Assembly: GCA_009760855.2 (NCBI GenBank)
Contig: WPIO01000016.1
Location: 3,456,001 to 3,520,000, forward strand
DNA: 64,000 bases
Source: Cristatella mucedo
Taxonomy: Eukaryota; Bryozoa; Phylactolaemata; Cristatellidae
Direction: 5' to 3'
Part shown: positions 35,258 to 46,300 of the stretch, in pieces
Layout: each line of letters begins with the position of its first letter
Numbering within the stretch: the stretch's first letter is position 1
Notes under the pieces: generated by a model
What the model was told of the DNA's origin: nothing
Seen by the model: only the letters and a program-made list of their open reading frames with translations
The model's database searches: none
Program-made: the position numbers and the translations under genes

Positions 35258-36539
35258 GGGGAAATTCTCTATCTACGTTTTCGGGCTGCCGTTGGCTGCG
35301 GCGCAACCCCGTATTCGACAGGCTTGGACATCTTGGAGCCGCCGGCAAGCGACGCGGCCGGCGCTCTGGCATTGTCGTGTTTATTTCTCCGGACGACTAA
35401 TTCAAAGACGCCACTCAGAAAGGCGTGGCATTGTGCCCGAATCGGCATTCTTTCGCTGTCGCACAGCCCAAGACCGCGCAACCGCAGGCGGCGACTCGCC
35501 GTCGCCGCGACCGGCCAACCGACGCACCGAGGCTCGCCTCAGCCTCCCCTACACGTTGCCCTGTCGGCTGACTTTAAATGTAGCTCCTTGTTATTGGCCC
35601 AAACCGGGTGGCGGTTGATGCACAGGGTGAAAAGGCGGCCTTGTGCGGCGCCTGAAAGACGACGACAAGCGGCGAGCAGCGCTCGGCGACGCCAGCGCCC
35701 CCTACCCCGCGGGCAAGTGGCAGGCTCAGAGCTGCTGGCGCTCTTTTCACTACGCGGTGACGCCAGCCGCCGCGGGTAGGCCCGGCTGCGAACCGGCGCA
35801 CGCCTGCCTCGCTACGACCGCGCGCCGCGTGACCTAGATGTCGCGCAACGCCATTGGACAGCGGTCGCCGCAGAGCGAGTCGCGCCGCCGCCGTCTGACC
35901 CCTTCTCGCTCACTCGGTGCTCCGCAGCCGATGAGCGACCGTTGAGGTGAGTAGCCTGCGAGGCACCTGAGCAGCTGAGATCGCGGCGGCGAGAGCGTCC
36001 CCGCAGCGATCGCGAATGCGCCGCCGCACCGAGCTCGCGACTCGAGATCGCCGCCGCCGAGGCAGCTCGGTCGCCGAGGCAGCGCTGGGGCAGACTGGCG
36101 ATCGCCGAGGCAGCTCGGTCGCCGAGGCAGCGCTGGGGCAGACTGGCGATCGCCGAGGCCGCGCGGCCGCGAAGGAGGAGGAAGCCGAGCGGCCGTCGCG
36201 TAGCATCGAGCGCCCGAGCGCTTCAGAGGAGGAACCAGAGCTGAGCGCTCGTCGGCTGACCTTGAACGGCAGTCGCGTGACCTTGCGCCGGTCGCGGCGC
36301 TCGCTGGTCGCTGGCGTCGACGGGATCTCAGGGGCCGGCGTCGCGGCGACGTGCTAGACTCGCAGCGGTCGCCTAGCGCACCTAACGAGTTAAACGCGGG
36401 CGTCATTGATACCGAAGGCTGGTGTGACCTGAATTCATCAATCGTGTATGACGACGTGTGCGCCTCATCTGTCTGCAAGCGCTCTACCCCCCTCTCTCTC
36501 TCAGCGTGATGGGGTTATGCAAAGGTGACCGGACCTTAG
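35257..36539. promoter_or_regulatory. CpG-rich block, possible transporter promoter
   Basis: The block is strongly GC- and CpG-rich. A strong donor GTTGAG/GTGAGT lies at 35946/35947 on the plus strand, and an acceptor-like TTTTGATTACAG lies at 38740-38751 upstream of the transporter start codon. A non-coding first exon ending at 35946 is therefore plausible. This is inferred from position and composition only. An exact 48-bp tandem duplication lies at 36059-36154. Confidence 0.35.
36059..36154 (+). repeat. 48-bp tandem duplication
   Basis: Two identical adjacent copies of a unit beginning GAGGCAGCTCGGTCGCCGAG, so the duplication is recent or homogenised. Confidence 0.92.
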
Positions 36540-36650
36540 TCCCACACATCGGAATCTAACTGCTTACCTATAACTCGTACGAAACTCAAAAATCCTTTTG
36601 AAGACAGTGCCTTTAGTTGATGTGCTCCCAAAGCCTAGAACTCACCTACG
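36540..36650 (+). mobile_element. L2 fragment
   Basis: Short plus-strand remnant matching the ESNCLPITRTKLKSF...FS.CAPKA.NS region of the LINE C-terminus, with shifts. Confidence 0.7.
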
Positions 36651-36789
36651 CGTACTCTCGCGCTACGGCGTGCATTTGAAATGCGCAATCTTCAGACTTG
36701 ACTCTGAAGACTTTTAATCCTCGCACCGTTTCGCCGCGACGCTTCTTTCGAGGGTAAGTGCGCACCTCCAGTCACTGCTTGCATCGCAG

Positions 36790-37035
36790 CATGTCATCAC
36801 GTCATGCATTTAATCTGGGCATCGTACCGCCCGTTACTCCCTGACCTAAATCGTTTGATATTACCACATACGATCCTCAGAGCATTTGGAGACCGCGACT
36901 TTAGTTCATATGCTCCTAAATACTGGAACTCACTGCCGATAGACGTCACAACGACCCTGACATGACATTTTAACATAAGCTTGAAACGCACACGCGTCGC
37001 AGAATGTATTGGGTCCATGTGATTCACAATAGTAC
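36790..37035 (+). mobile_element. L2 fragment
   Basis: Plus-strand remnant including LRAFGDRDFSSYAPKYWNSLP and the end of the coding region. It lacks the 3' UTR and meets the tail of an opposed copy at about 37040. Confidence 0.75.
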
Positions 37036-37039
37036 TACT

Positions 37040-38280
37040 ATTCATAATAATAACTATAAATTTGTATAGCAGGCTCAGAGAACTGAATCTATTTCTAGGC
37101 ATTTCACATTTGCTGCAAAGTTAGCACGATCAAAGGGTTATTGGTAGCGTGCTAGTCTCGACGCCAGTCTCGGCTGCTTGCTGCTACGAGCGTAGGAAGC
37201 AGGAAGCCATATTTTTGGTGGTAACATTTGCAAGCAGCAGGCAAAGTGTAAATAAGAGCGTATACACCCAAGAAGGACGAATCACAAAGACTCACTAGAT
37301 GCTGTGATAAACAGACATCAAGGGACTTTGCGATGTGCGTAGGGAGTGGGTTCCACATTTTGCAGGCATACGAGCTTAAGGCACGGTCTCCACAGGATTT
37401 GACGTCGCAACTGCGGGTTGTACGATTCTTGGCCTGGTTGGGGAGTAGTTCCGATAGGTAGGCTGGAGCCAGAGTATGAAGGGACCTAAAAGTAAGTGAC
37501 GGAATTTTGAAGTCGATACGATGCTTGATTAACAGCGAATGCAGGTCGGCGAGAAGTAGTGTGACATGGCAACTGTGACGCTCGCGACAGACAAGCCTCG
37601 CTCCAGAGTTTTGCATCAACTGTAAGTGCTTGATTTCGCAGACCAGTAGGCCAGCAAGCAGCGAATTACAGAATTCAAGACGAAATGTCGCAATTGCATG
37701 GACCAACTTAAATGTATTGGCCCTTTCAGAACACGTCTGAATTTTAGCAATGTTTGAATGTAAAGCTAACGTATTTGTCTAGTGATAGGTCACTTTGGAA
37801 CAGCACACCAAATATACATTCAGATGTATGGCGGTGTCCATTTTTAACGTTGGGTTGTCAGATTTCTGAATCGCACTCTGTTTGCTTAGAACTTGTAAGT
37901 TGATTTTTTTCGTCATTCAATTTATGAAAATTTGCTGCCATCCATGTGCGGATATCATCAATACATGCAGCAAATGAGTTGTAAGAATTCGAGGTGCTTG
38001 AAGGCTGGGAGGGATCAAAGTAAATGTAAAACCGAGTGTCATCTGTATAGAAGTGAAAGCCTAGATTGTGACTGGCAATCACATCAGCTAGAAGGAAATT
38101 ATATACCGTGAAAAGAACAGGACCAAGCACAGAGCCCTGAAGTAGCTCGTGTTTCAGAGGTTCCTCGGATAATCTTTGTCCATTGACTTCAATCCTCTGG
38201 ATTCTCCCACTGAGGTGGAACATAAACCATTGCAAAACATTGCTAGTGATGCCCAGGGCGATATCTGAGGCGCTCAAGAA
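37040..38280 (-). mobile_element. 5'-truncated L2 copy (about 1.2 kb)
   Basis: On the minus strand from 38277 it carries GITSNVLQWFMFHLSGRIQ, a GSVLGPVLFTVYNF block and a changed catalytic box (FYTDDTRFY). The C-terminal domain (37152-37706), 3' UTR and (AAT)n end near 37040 follow. The FYADD box is altered to FYTDD. Several frameshifts are present. Confidence 0.93.
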
Positions 38281-38515
38281 GGACTTTGTAATTCATCATT
38301 CGTGTTCTCGTGCATGCTGACACTGTACTTGCTGCCACTAACAAGATTTGTATGCTGACCCTGTGACCCTGTGACCCTGTCACCTCTAACCATGTCATAC
38401 TTGTTGCCATTGAGGTGCTTCCAATAACTATTAGATCAGGTTTCTTTTACAGCACTTCTAAATTTCATAGAAAGAAATTAAGTTCCCTGAAGGCGCTATT
38501 AATATTATAAGGAGA
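38281..38515 (+). mobile_element. L2 3' UTR fragment
   Basis: Plus-strand tail from AGGACTTTGTAATTCATCATTC to TTAAGTTCCCTGAAGGCGCT, with a CCCTGTGA triplication near 38360. It ends about 340 bp before the transporter start codon. Confidence 0.78.
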
Positions 38516-38851
38516 CTGGTCCCAAAATGGGGTTAATGCAATTTTTTCCACATTTACAAAATCAAAAGTCAAAATGTCATTATTACTTTATCGCGTAGTA
38601 GGCGTTTGATAGTAACGTCATAATCTGGCTGCGGTTGCGTCGTGTCATTGTCTGGCACGTCCAGCATCAGTTATTCTGTTCTTCTCAACGTTGCAACCAT
38701 TAAACCTGCTTGGCCCCAGGCTCAATCAGTGTTTCGTGTTTTGATTACAGAAAGAAAAGCGGATCACAGAAGCTGCAAGGCGCAGCCGGCGCGTCCTTGC
38801 TCGATATAGCAGCGACACTGCCAGCGCCGGATTAGCAGCGGCGAAAGCACT
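38516..38851 (+). promoter_or_regulatory. 5' flank / 5' UTR of the transporter gene
   Basis: This is non-repetitive sequence before the ATG. GTAACGTCATAA near 38600 is CRE-like. TTTTGATTACAG ending at 38751 looks like a 3' splice site, so 38752-38851 may be the 5' UTR part of the first coding exon. The ATG context (GCACTATGG) has A at -3 and G at +4. Confidence 0.45.
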
Positions 38852-39041
38852 ATGGCCGTTGTCGACCGGGGATACGCTTGGGTCGTTCTCGTCGCCTCAT
38901 GCATCCTGCAGCTGTTCGGCTTCGGGGGATCGATTGGCGGAGTGGGCGTGATGCTGATCTCATTCAGCAAGGCGTTTCCCTTGGCCGACCGCGCGCAGAT
39001 ATCCTGGATTGGAAGCCTGCGCGCCTTTCAGCAACTGGCAA
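38852..39041 (+). CDS. Transporter exon 1 (start codon)
   Basis: 63 codons plus one base encode membrane segment 1 and the start of segment 2 (QISWIGSLRAFQQLA). The donor is CAA/GTGAGT at 39041/39042. The start is supported by the SLC16 signature beginning four residues in. Confidence 0.92.
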
Positions 39042-40357
39042 GTGAGTCGGCCGCCTGACCGACACGCGGCGGCGGCACGCTTGCAGCCGCCGCCGGCAGA
39101 GCGCGGCGCGCGAGCGCTTTGGGCGGCGACGTTCGCCCAAATATGGCGACGACGCCGGTACTCGAGCGGCGAACACGCGGCGGCGGCACGCTTCGCTCCC
39201 GTAGTACCCGTGGGAAGCGCGCATCCCAAGCAGCGGAGCGTGGACGGCGCCTCTGGCTATCGGCAACGAAAACAGTCGGGCAAAAGCAGTTTTCGCCCCC
39301 AGCGTCCAGTCGCCTACGATATTGGTGAGAGTAGAGCGGGGAGCTTTCGGCGGCGGCGGCGGCGTGTTATCTTCGGACGGATCGCAGGCCAGCGAAAATG
39401 AGACTTGAGCCAGCCACTCGACGTCGCCCCATTCACATAGCGGCGGTACCTGAAAGGAGCTGACATCGAGGCCAGCCTGAGAAGCAATTGCCGCGAGACC
39501 TGTCGACGGGTGTCGACTATCAGCGGCTGCGCATTGAGAAGTCGGGGAAAATGTCGCGAATGTCTCGCGAGTGCTCAAAATAAATCGAGCGACGAGTGAA
39601 AGCGAGGCTCGGTAGATTCTGGGCAGAGATATCCTCACATGGCGGCGTACGGCCCCTGAGGTGATCTACGTGAACGTGACGTCGTCGTCTGCGCTCGTGG
39701 GTCTGCCCTAATCGCAGCATGGCCGCCCGCTGCCCACCCAGTTACGACCTCCCAGTTTTCGACGCATTCGATGCGGTAAGCAGCGTAACCACGAGTTGAA
39801 CACTGTGCTTAACCTTAATCTCGAGGCAGCGTCTCTTGCGAAGGCGGGACTGGAGTGTCGCAGAGGCAGGACGGTGGTTGCGATGCATATTCAGCTCGGT
39901 CCAACTATGGCTCAAGCCCTCACAGCGTGCGCCATTGATCCACTTCCGCTAACAACAGCCGACTTCGAAAAGTCATAGTGTAAGTGGCATCGCTGTCACG
40001 ATAGCGATTACGCTAGAGCCTATCGGCACAGTCGTAATTCGCCAATTTGGCCTGTCGAAACAGAACAGCTGTATGACTTCGGTCTAGAGTGTCGGAAGTG
40101 ATCAAGCGTGATCGAAATCTGTACTACTTCTTATTTCCTAGCGTTACGACTTCGTGATGAGGCGCTAGTCCAATGTGCCACAAAAAATGAGCAGTCTCTC
40201 TCGTCATTATTTTGAGATGGTCTCAGTCAAGAAAATTAATAAGATTAAGTTACATAAGTAGTAAATAATTAGCAGATTATAGAACTCATTTATATAATGG
40301 CAGATGAGTCTTAGCATCTTATATGACCCTTTGCATAATATATATATATATACATTT

Positions 40358-40396
<39 letters not shown>

Positions 40397-43300
40397 CATT
40401 TGCATAGCGCCCCAAGAGAGCTTACTGCTTAATCTTAATCTCTTAATCTTAATCTCCCAAGAGAGCTTAATCCTAATCTCTTAATCTATTCAGATGCTTC
40501 ACATATGCCTCGGGGCTCGAGCCCACTACCTCAGCCAGACCGTGGTCGGAGCGAGTACCTTAACCTCTGGACCAAACCAGCTTCCGATTGCATAAAACTC
40601 TTGCGAAATAAGGAGTCGCTATCCAAAGATCTCAAACCCACCACCTGGGTCATGAGGTCCCAGTATGGTTCCCCTAGTCTAGCACCTAGTGACACAGTTA
40701 AAATTGTTCCGTTTCTCATTTTCATTGCGGTTCGTCCTGCTCCGAGTGTGGCGATGTAAGTAAAGTCCCTCTTCAAACCACCCTGAGAAATCTTTTCCGT
40801 GTCTTGCAAAGTCATTAGCTCCTAGCTTTCATTATATTACCAGGTCAATATTTCCCTTAGAGCCTAGACGTGTCTTTAGAGCAATGGTCAACACATTTGA
40901 AGGTGCTCTTTCGTAAGTAAGAATCTTTTTGTCTTAGTCTCTGTCGTCGTTCAGGTCCCCATACCTCATCCTCAGCTCCTCACACCTCATCCTCAGGTCC
41001 TCATACCGAGCCTCGTCAGATCAAGGCTTGCTTTACCGTGCCACTAGTCACCAGGCAGTGCTCATGCGCGGCGGGAGCGAGAAAGAGACGGACAGACCGT
41101 GATAGACAAACGAACAGACAGACATAAATTGGGGGGAGAGATACAAACAGAAAGATTGACAGAGAGAGGGAGTAAGATGGAGAGAAGAAGAGACAGAGAG
41201 GGTGACAGAGAGAGAGAGAGAGAGAGAGAGAAAGAAAGAGGGGGAGAGAGCATCTAGAGACTCGCATAAAGAGGCTTCGCTTGCTCAACACGTGCATCTA
41301 TCGGAAAAGAGATCTCTTTGGTTTGGGTACCTAGTGCTGATTGGTCCACCATGGTCAGTTTACAGGAGGCTGCAGTGCAATCCTGTCGGAAAACGTTTGC
41401 CGAGGTCGATAGATGAGACGGGCTGGCAGACGACAAACGGAGGAGGAGACCTTATCCATTCGCCCCGTTTCGTCTGGCTGCTTCTTACTCTCACTCTTCG
41501 CGCTCTTTGCAGCAATCCAAAGCTAAAGCTGCACGAGCTCTAGCTTTGGATTTCATTAAAATTTGCAGCCGCTACCGTTACGATCGCACGAGAGCTCTCG
41601 TGCGATTCACTGCAACCAGCTGTACGAGACTGAAGCAGCTCTAGTGGTGCATTGCAGCCGATTGGCCAATCAGGCCCTGGGCAGTGTTGAATTGCAGCCG
41701 ATTGGCCGCGGTCTCATCAGCCACCCGAGACACTCAGTTAAGAGCACCGGCAGGTAGCCCCGGACAGGCAGTGACCGCCGCGAGGCGGACCACCATCCTA
41801 GAGCCGAGATCCAACTACGAGCTTTTTAACCGCATCAACTTTAATGTACGCTATTGAAGCTGGAATTATCCTCTAATGGATGTTCGTTAAAGGCTTTAAA
41901 GTGTACTCATTCCAATTACGGGGCCTCATTAGAGTACCGTATTGTTATTTTTCGTCACTACCTCCCCGTGCTAGGAGTGGGTAATTTGCGCGCCTGCTGC
42001 CTTCCTTGGATGTGGTAGCCGTTTCTCATGCTTCTTCTCCGGAATCGAACCCTGATTGCCCGTTACCCGTTTCAACCACGGTAAATATATCATGCACCGT
42101 CGAAAGTTGATAGGGCAGGCATTTGAAAGATACCGCGGCCGGCGACCAGCCCAAAGTTATCCAGAGTCACCAAACGTACGGGTAGTCCCGATTGGTTTCG
42201 ATCTAATAAAATCGCTCTTCCCCGAAGGTCCGAGCTTCGTTGCATGCATTAGCTCCAGAACTTACGCAGTTATCCAAGCAGGATTGTACGATCTAATGAA
42301 TCGTGACTGATATAATGAGCCATTTGGGCATCAGCGACGGAAACTGTCCGGCCTCGCGGTTTAAGCCTCCGCCGCCGTTCTGTCGCCTCCCGGCTCGCAC
42401 GCCTCTTCATCGAATTCTTTTCGCGATTCTTGAGCCCAGAACTCGTGAGCTCGCGGCAGCGCGTTATCGTCGGACGGATCGCGGGCCAGCGAAAATGAGA
42501 CTTGAGCCTGCCACTTGACGTCGCCCCATTCACGCAGCGGCAGTGCCTGAAAGAGCTGACATTGAGGCCTCTAGCCTGAGAAGCAATTGCCGCGAGACCT
42601 GTCGACGGTTGCTTAAGTGTTGACTATCGGCGGCATCGCATTGAGGATTCGAAGAAAGAAATTTCGCGAACTACTCACGCGAGAGCTTGAAATAAACCGC
42701 GTCCTAGTGAAAGCGAGGCCCAGCAGATTCTAGGTACAGATATCCTCAGATGGCGAGCTGCGGGGCCCCTGCGGCGAGCTGCGGCCAACGTGACGCCGTC
42801 GGCGGTCGTCGGGCCACCACAATCGTGGCTTGGCCGCCCGCTTTCCACCCAGTGACGACCTCCCAGCTATCGACGCCTTCGACGTGCTTTCGCTAAGCAG
42901 GGCTTAACCTTGACCTCCTCGAGGCAGCATCTCTTGCGAATGGCTGGACTGGAGTGACGCAGAGGCAGGATGGTGGTAGCGATGTGTATTCAGCTCGGTC
43001 CCATGATGGCTTCAGCAGCCCTCGGTGCGGGGTTTAATCCAAGCAGCCGATTTCAGAGGCACAGTGTTAAGCGGCGCCGCTGTTGCGGTAGCGATTACAC
43101 TGGAGTCCATCGGCACCTGTTGCAGTTCGCCTCTTTGGCCAGTCGAAATAGAATAGCAGTCTAACTTCGGTCTAAAGTGTCGGAGAACGATGGTCTCCGT
43201 CAAGAAAAGTAACAAGATTAAGTTACATAAGTAACAGATTATAAAGATACGTAGTGAGTGGGTAGCAGACTATAAAACTCGTTCACACGATGGCGTGTGA

Positions 43301-46300
43301 ATCTTAGCATCTGCAATTACCACTTGCATAAATGTGCATTGTGCATCTAGAGACTCGCCTAAAGAGGCTCCGCTCGCTCGCTCGCCGCGTGCATCTATCG
43401 GATAGAGAGGCTCTTTGGCTCGGGGCACACAGAGCTAAATGGTCCACTGGGATCAGGTCACCGGAGACTACAGTGCGATCCTATCAGAAAACGTTGGCCG
43501 AAGTCGATAGACGACAGGCTGGCAGACGACCAAAGGACGAGGAGACCATTTCCCGTGCCACGTTTTATCACGCTGCAAATTAATAATAATAATAATAATA
43601 CTAAATATGCACTTGATAAAGCTGTATCAGAGAACTCAATCTCTTTCTAGGTGCTTTACATTTGCTGCAAAGGGAAACGCGATTAGATGGTGAGTAATAT
43701 CATACTTGATAAATGACATGAATAACATGGTTAGGGGTTAAATTCACAGGGTCAACATGCAAATGTGGTTAGTGACAGAATGCAGTGTCAGCAAGCATTA
43801 GCACATCAAGGACGAATCACAGGGACCCACTAAATGCTGTCCTAAATATGTGTGTTTTAAGTTCCTTTTAAATGTGGTCAGGTCAGGGGATGTTCTGACG
43901 TAGGTCGGAAGGGAGTTCCAGGCTTTGGGAGCGTATGAACTAAATGCACGGTCTCCAAAGGATTTGAGGTTTGTACGACTTATAGGTAAGCTGTTGGATT
44001 CCGAAAAGCGAGTGGTACGATGCTTGGCCTGATGGGGGAGTATATCTGAGAGATAGGCTGGAGCCAAAGAATGAAGTGACCTTAAAAGTGAGCAACAGAA
44101 CCTTGAAGTCAATCCGTTGCTTGACTTGGAGCCAGTGCAGGTCGGTGAGAAGTGGTGTGATTCGGCAACTGCGACGCTCACGACAGACAAGCCTGGCTGC
44201 GGAGCTTTGCATCAGCTAGAATCGCCTGATTGCACATGCCGGTAGGCCAGCAAGCAGTGAGTTACAGAAGTCAAGACGGGATGTCACAAATGCATGGACC
44301 AACTTAGATGTGGTATCCTTATCTAAACAAGCCAAAACTTTAGCAATGTTATATCGCTGAAAGTAGGCAGACATGATTGTGGAGCTGATCTGCTACATGG
44401 AGCTGATCTCGCTACATGGAGCATCTCGCTACATGGAGCATCTCGCTACATGGAGCATCTCGCTACATGGAGCATCTCGCTACATGGAGCATCTCGCTAC
44501 ATGGAGCATCTCGCTACATGGGAGCATCTCGCTACATGGAGCTGATCTGCTACATGGAGCTGATCTCGCTCTCGAGTTCGCTCCATGTAGCAATCCAAAG
44601 TTAAGGCTACATGAGGAGCGATGGATTTCATTTACAGCTGCTGCCACTGCCGTTGCTGCAGCTGCCGCCGTTGCTGCTGCTGCTGCTGCTGCCACCGCCG
44701 CTGCAGTCTTGGCGCGATGCTCACTTAGCTACTTTCGTGACTTTCGTCACTGAAGTCGCAATCGTCTGTCGTCGTTTCTGCGTCGCAGGTCCCATAGCCG
44801 TCCTTCTAATCAAGCGCTTCGGTTGCCGCGTCGTCACCATCGTCGGGGCCGTCGTCTCAGCTGCTGGCATAGCTATTTCAAGCGCGTCCACCGAGGTTTG
44901 GCACGCGTACCTCAGCTACGGCGTTCTTGGAGGTTTGTGAGCAGCCTCGGCTTCAATCGGCGGATTTCAATCGGCCGAATTCGTCGAGCGCTGCGAGTTT
45001 GGCGGCTCCAGAGCTGGCGCCGCCATCAGTGGCCGCCGCCGCTATCATTGGCCGCCGCCGCAACCACCGATTTTCCATCACGCCGCCGCGTTTCCGAGCC
45101 GGGCGTGGCAAGTGTCGCCGCTCTGCTCGTTTGCAGGATTCGGCGTGGCCCTAACCTACACTTGCAGCACCACAGTGCTCGGAGAGTACTTTGACAAGAA
45201 GAAAAACATTGCCTTTCCCGTGGCTTGCCTGGGAAACAGCTTGGGCTTGCTAATTTTCCCGTACGTGCTGCGGTTGATCCTGGATAGCGTAGGGCACGCC
45301 AACACGCTGTACATAACCGCCGCACTGAAGGCAGTCGAGATCGCATGCGGCGTCGTCTTCAAGCCGAACAAGCCCGACCCGAGGCCCTCAAAAGGAGTGG
45401 AGCCATCGTCGCCGCCGCAGCCGCCGTTGCCGCTGGAGGCCGATCGGAAAGAAACTAGCTCGGAAGGCAAGACGTCCGCTTACGTCATCGGCGATGACGC
45501 CGCGCCTCGATATCGGGCCGAGGTGAGCCTGACCGACTCTCTGGGCAAGTTACGCGAGACGACGCCTCTCACCGCACGAAGCCGCCACGGGGACGAGCTC
45601 TCGGCGGAAACGCCGCTGACGGCCGGGGCAGCCGCCGCCGCGGGGCCGGCTGAGCGCAGCTGCGGCAGCAGCGACGGCATTGCCGGCGGCGAAGGCGGCG
45701 GCGGCTGCGACGCGCATCGTCCGTCGGAGGCGGCGGCGGCGGCGGAACTGGTGACCGTGACGCGACGGAGCGCGCTCCTGCGCATGCTCAGCCTGCTGCG
45801 CGACTGGCAGTGCTGGGCGCTGCTCGTGCACTCCTTCTGCTGGGGCTTCACCGTCGTCTCGACGGAAGTGCTGGCGCCCATATCGGCGCAGAGTCGCGGC
45901 CTCTCGGACACGGACGCGTCGCTCGGTCTCACCATCTTCGGCGCCGGCATGCTGCTCAGCTCGCTCGTCATGCTCGCGCTCGGCGCACGTCGCTACGACC
46001 GATTTGCCCTCTACATGCCCATATGCGGCATCCTCGGCGTCGCCGCCATCTTGCTGTCGGTGTCCGACCTGGCGGCGGCCTACTTCACCATATGCAGCCT
46101 GTACGGCTTTCTGTTCGGCATTCTCATATCGCTCTTCCTCAGCGTCGTGTCCGACTTCAAGTCGCCCGAGGAGTACGCCGACCTGTTTGGCCTCTACATA
46201 CTGTTCAACGGCGTCGGCGCGCTCGTCGGACCCGTGGCGCTGGGTGAGCCGCCTGCGCGTCAGCTGACTGCCGCTTCGCTCCGACGCCGCAGGCGAGCGC

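Larger units (their letters stand above)
39362..41590 (+). repeat. Intron duplication, copy A (interrupted)
   Basis: Positions 39362-40330 align colinearly with 42463-43330, and 41250-41455 with 43347-43550. Shared landmarks are CGGACGGATCGC, GAGACTTGAGCC, AAGCAATTGCCGCGAGACCT, GCATCTAGAGACTCGC and AAAACGTTKGCCGARGTCGA. About 900 bp at 40341-41249, absent from copy B, was inserted here ((TA)n, SINE, GA-rich DNA). A further match is 41505-41570 with 44588-44640. Confidence 0.88.
42463..44660 (+). repeat. Intron duplication, copy B (interrupted)
   Basis: The second copy of the segment described at 39362-41590, in direct orientation, with an L2 insertion and a minisatellite at 43580-44585. By eye the copies differ at perhaps one position in six, with small indels, so the duplication is not recent. 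Confidence 0.88.

Noticed and set aside
35834-36478. Overlapping long frames on both strands in the CpG-rich block
   Set aside because: High GC content and a 48-bp duplication create them; no splice or family support.
42040-42060. Antisense GGTTCGATTCC considered as a tRNA or SINE B box
   Set aside because: It is part of the 18S rRNA fragment; flanking sequence follows 18S on both sides.
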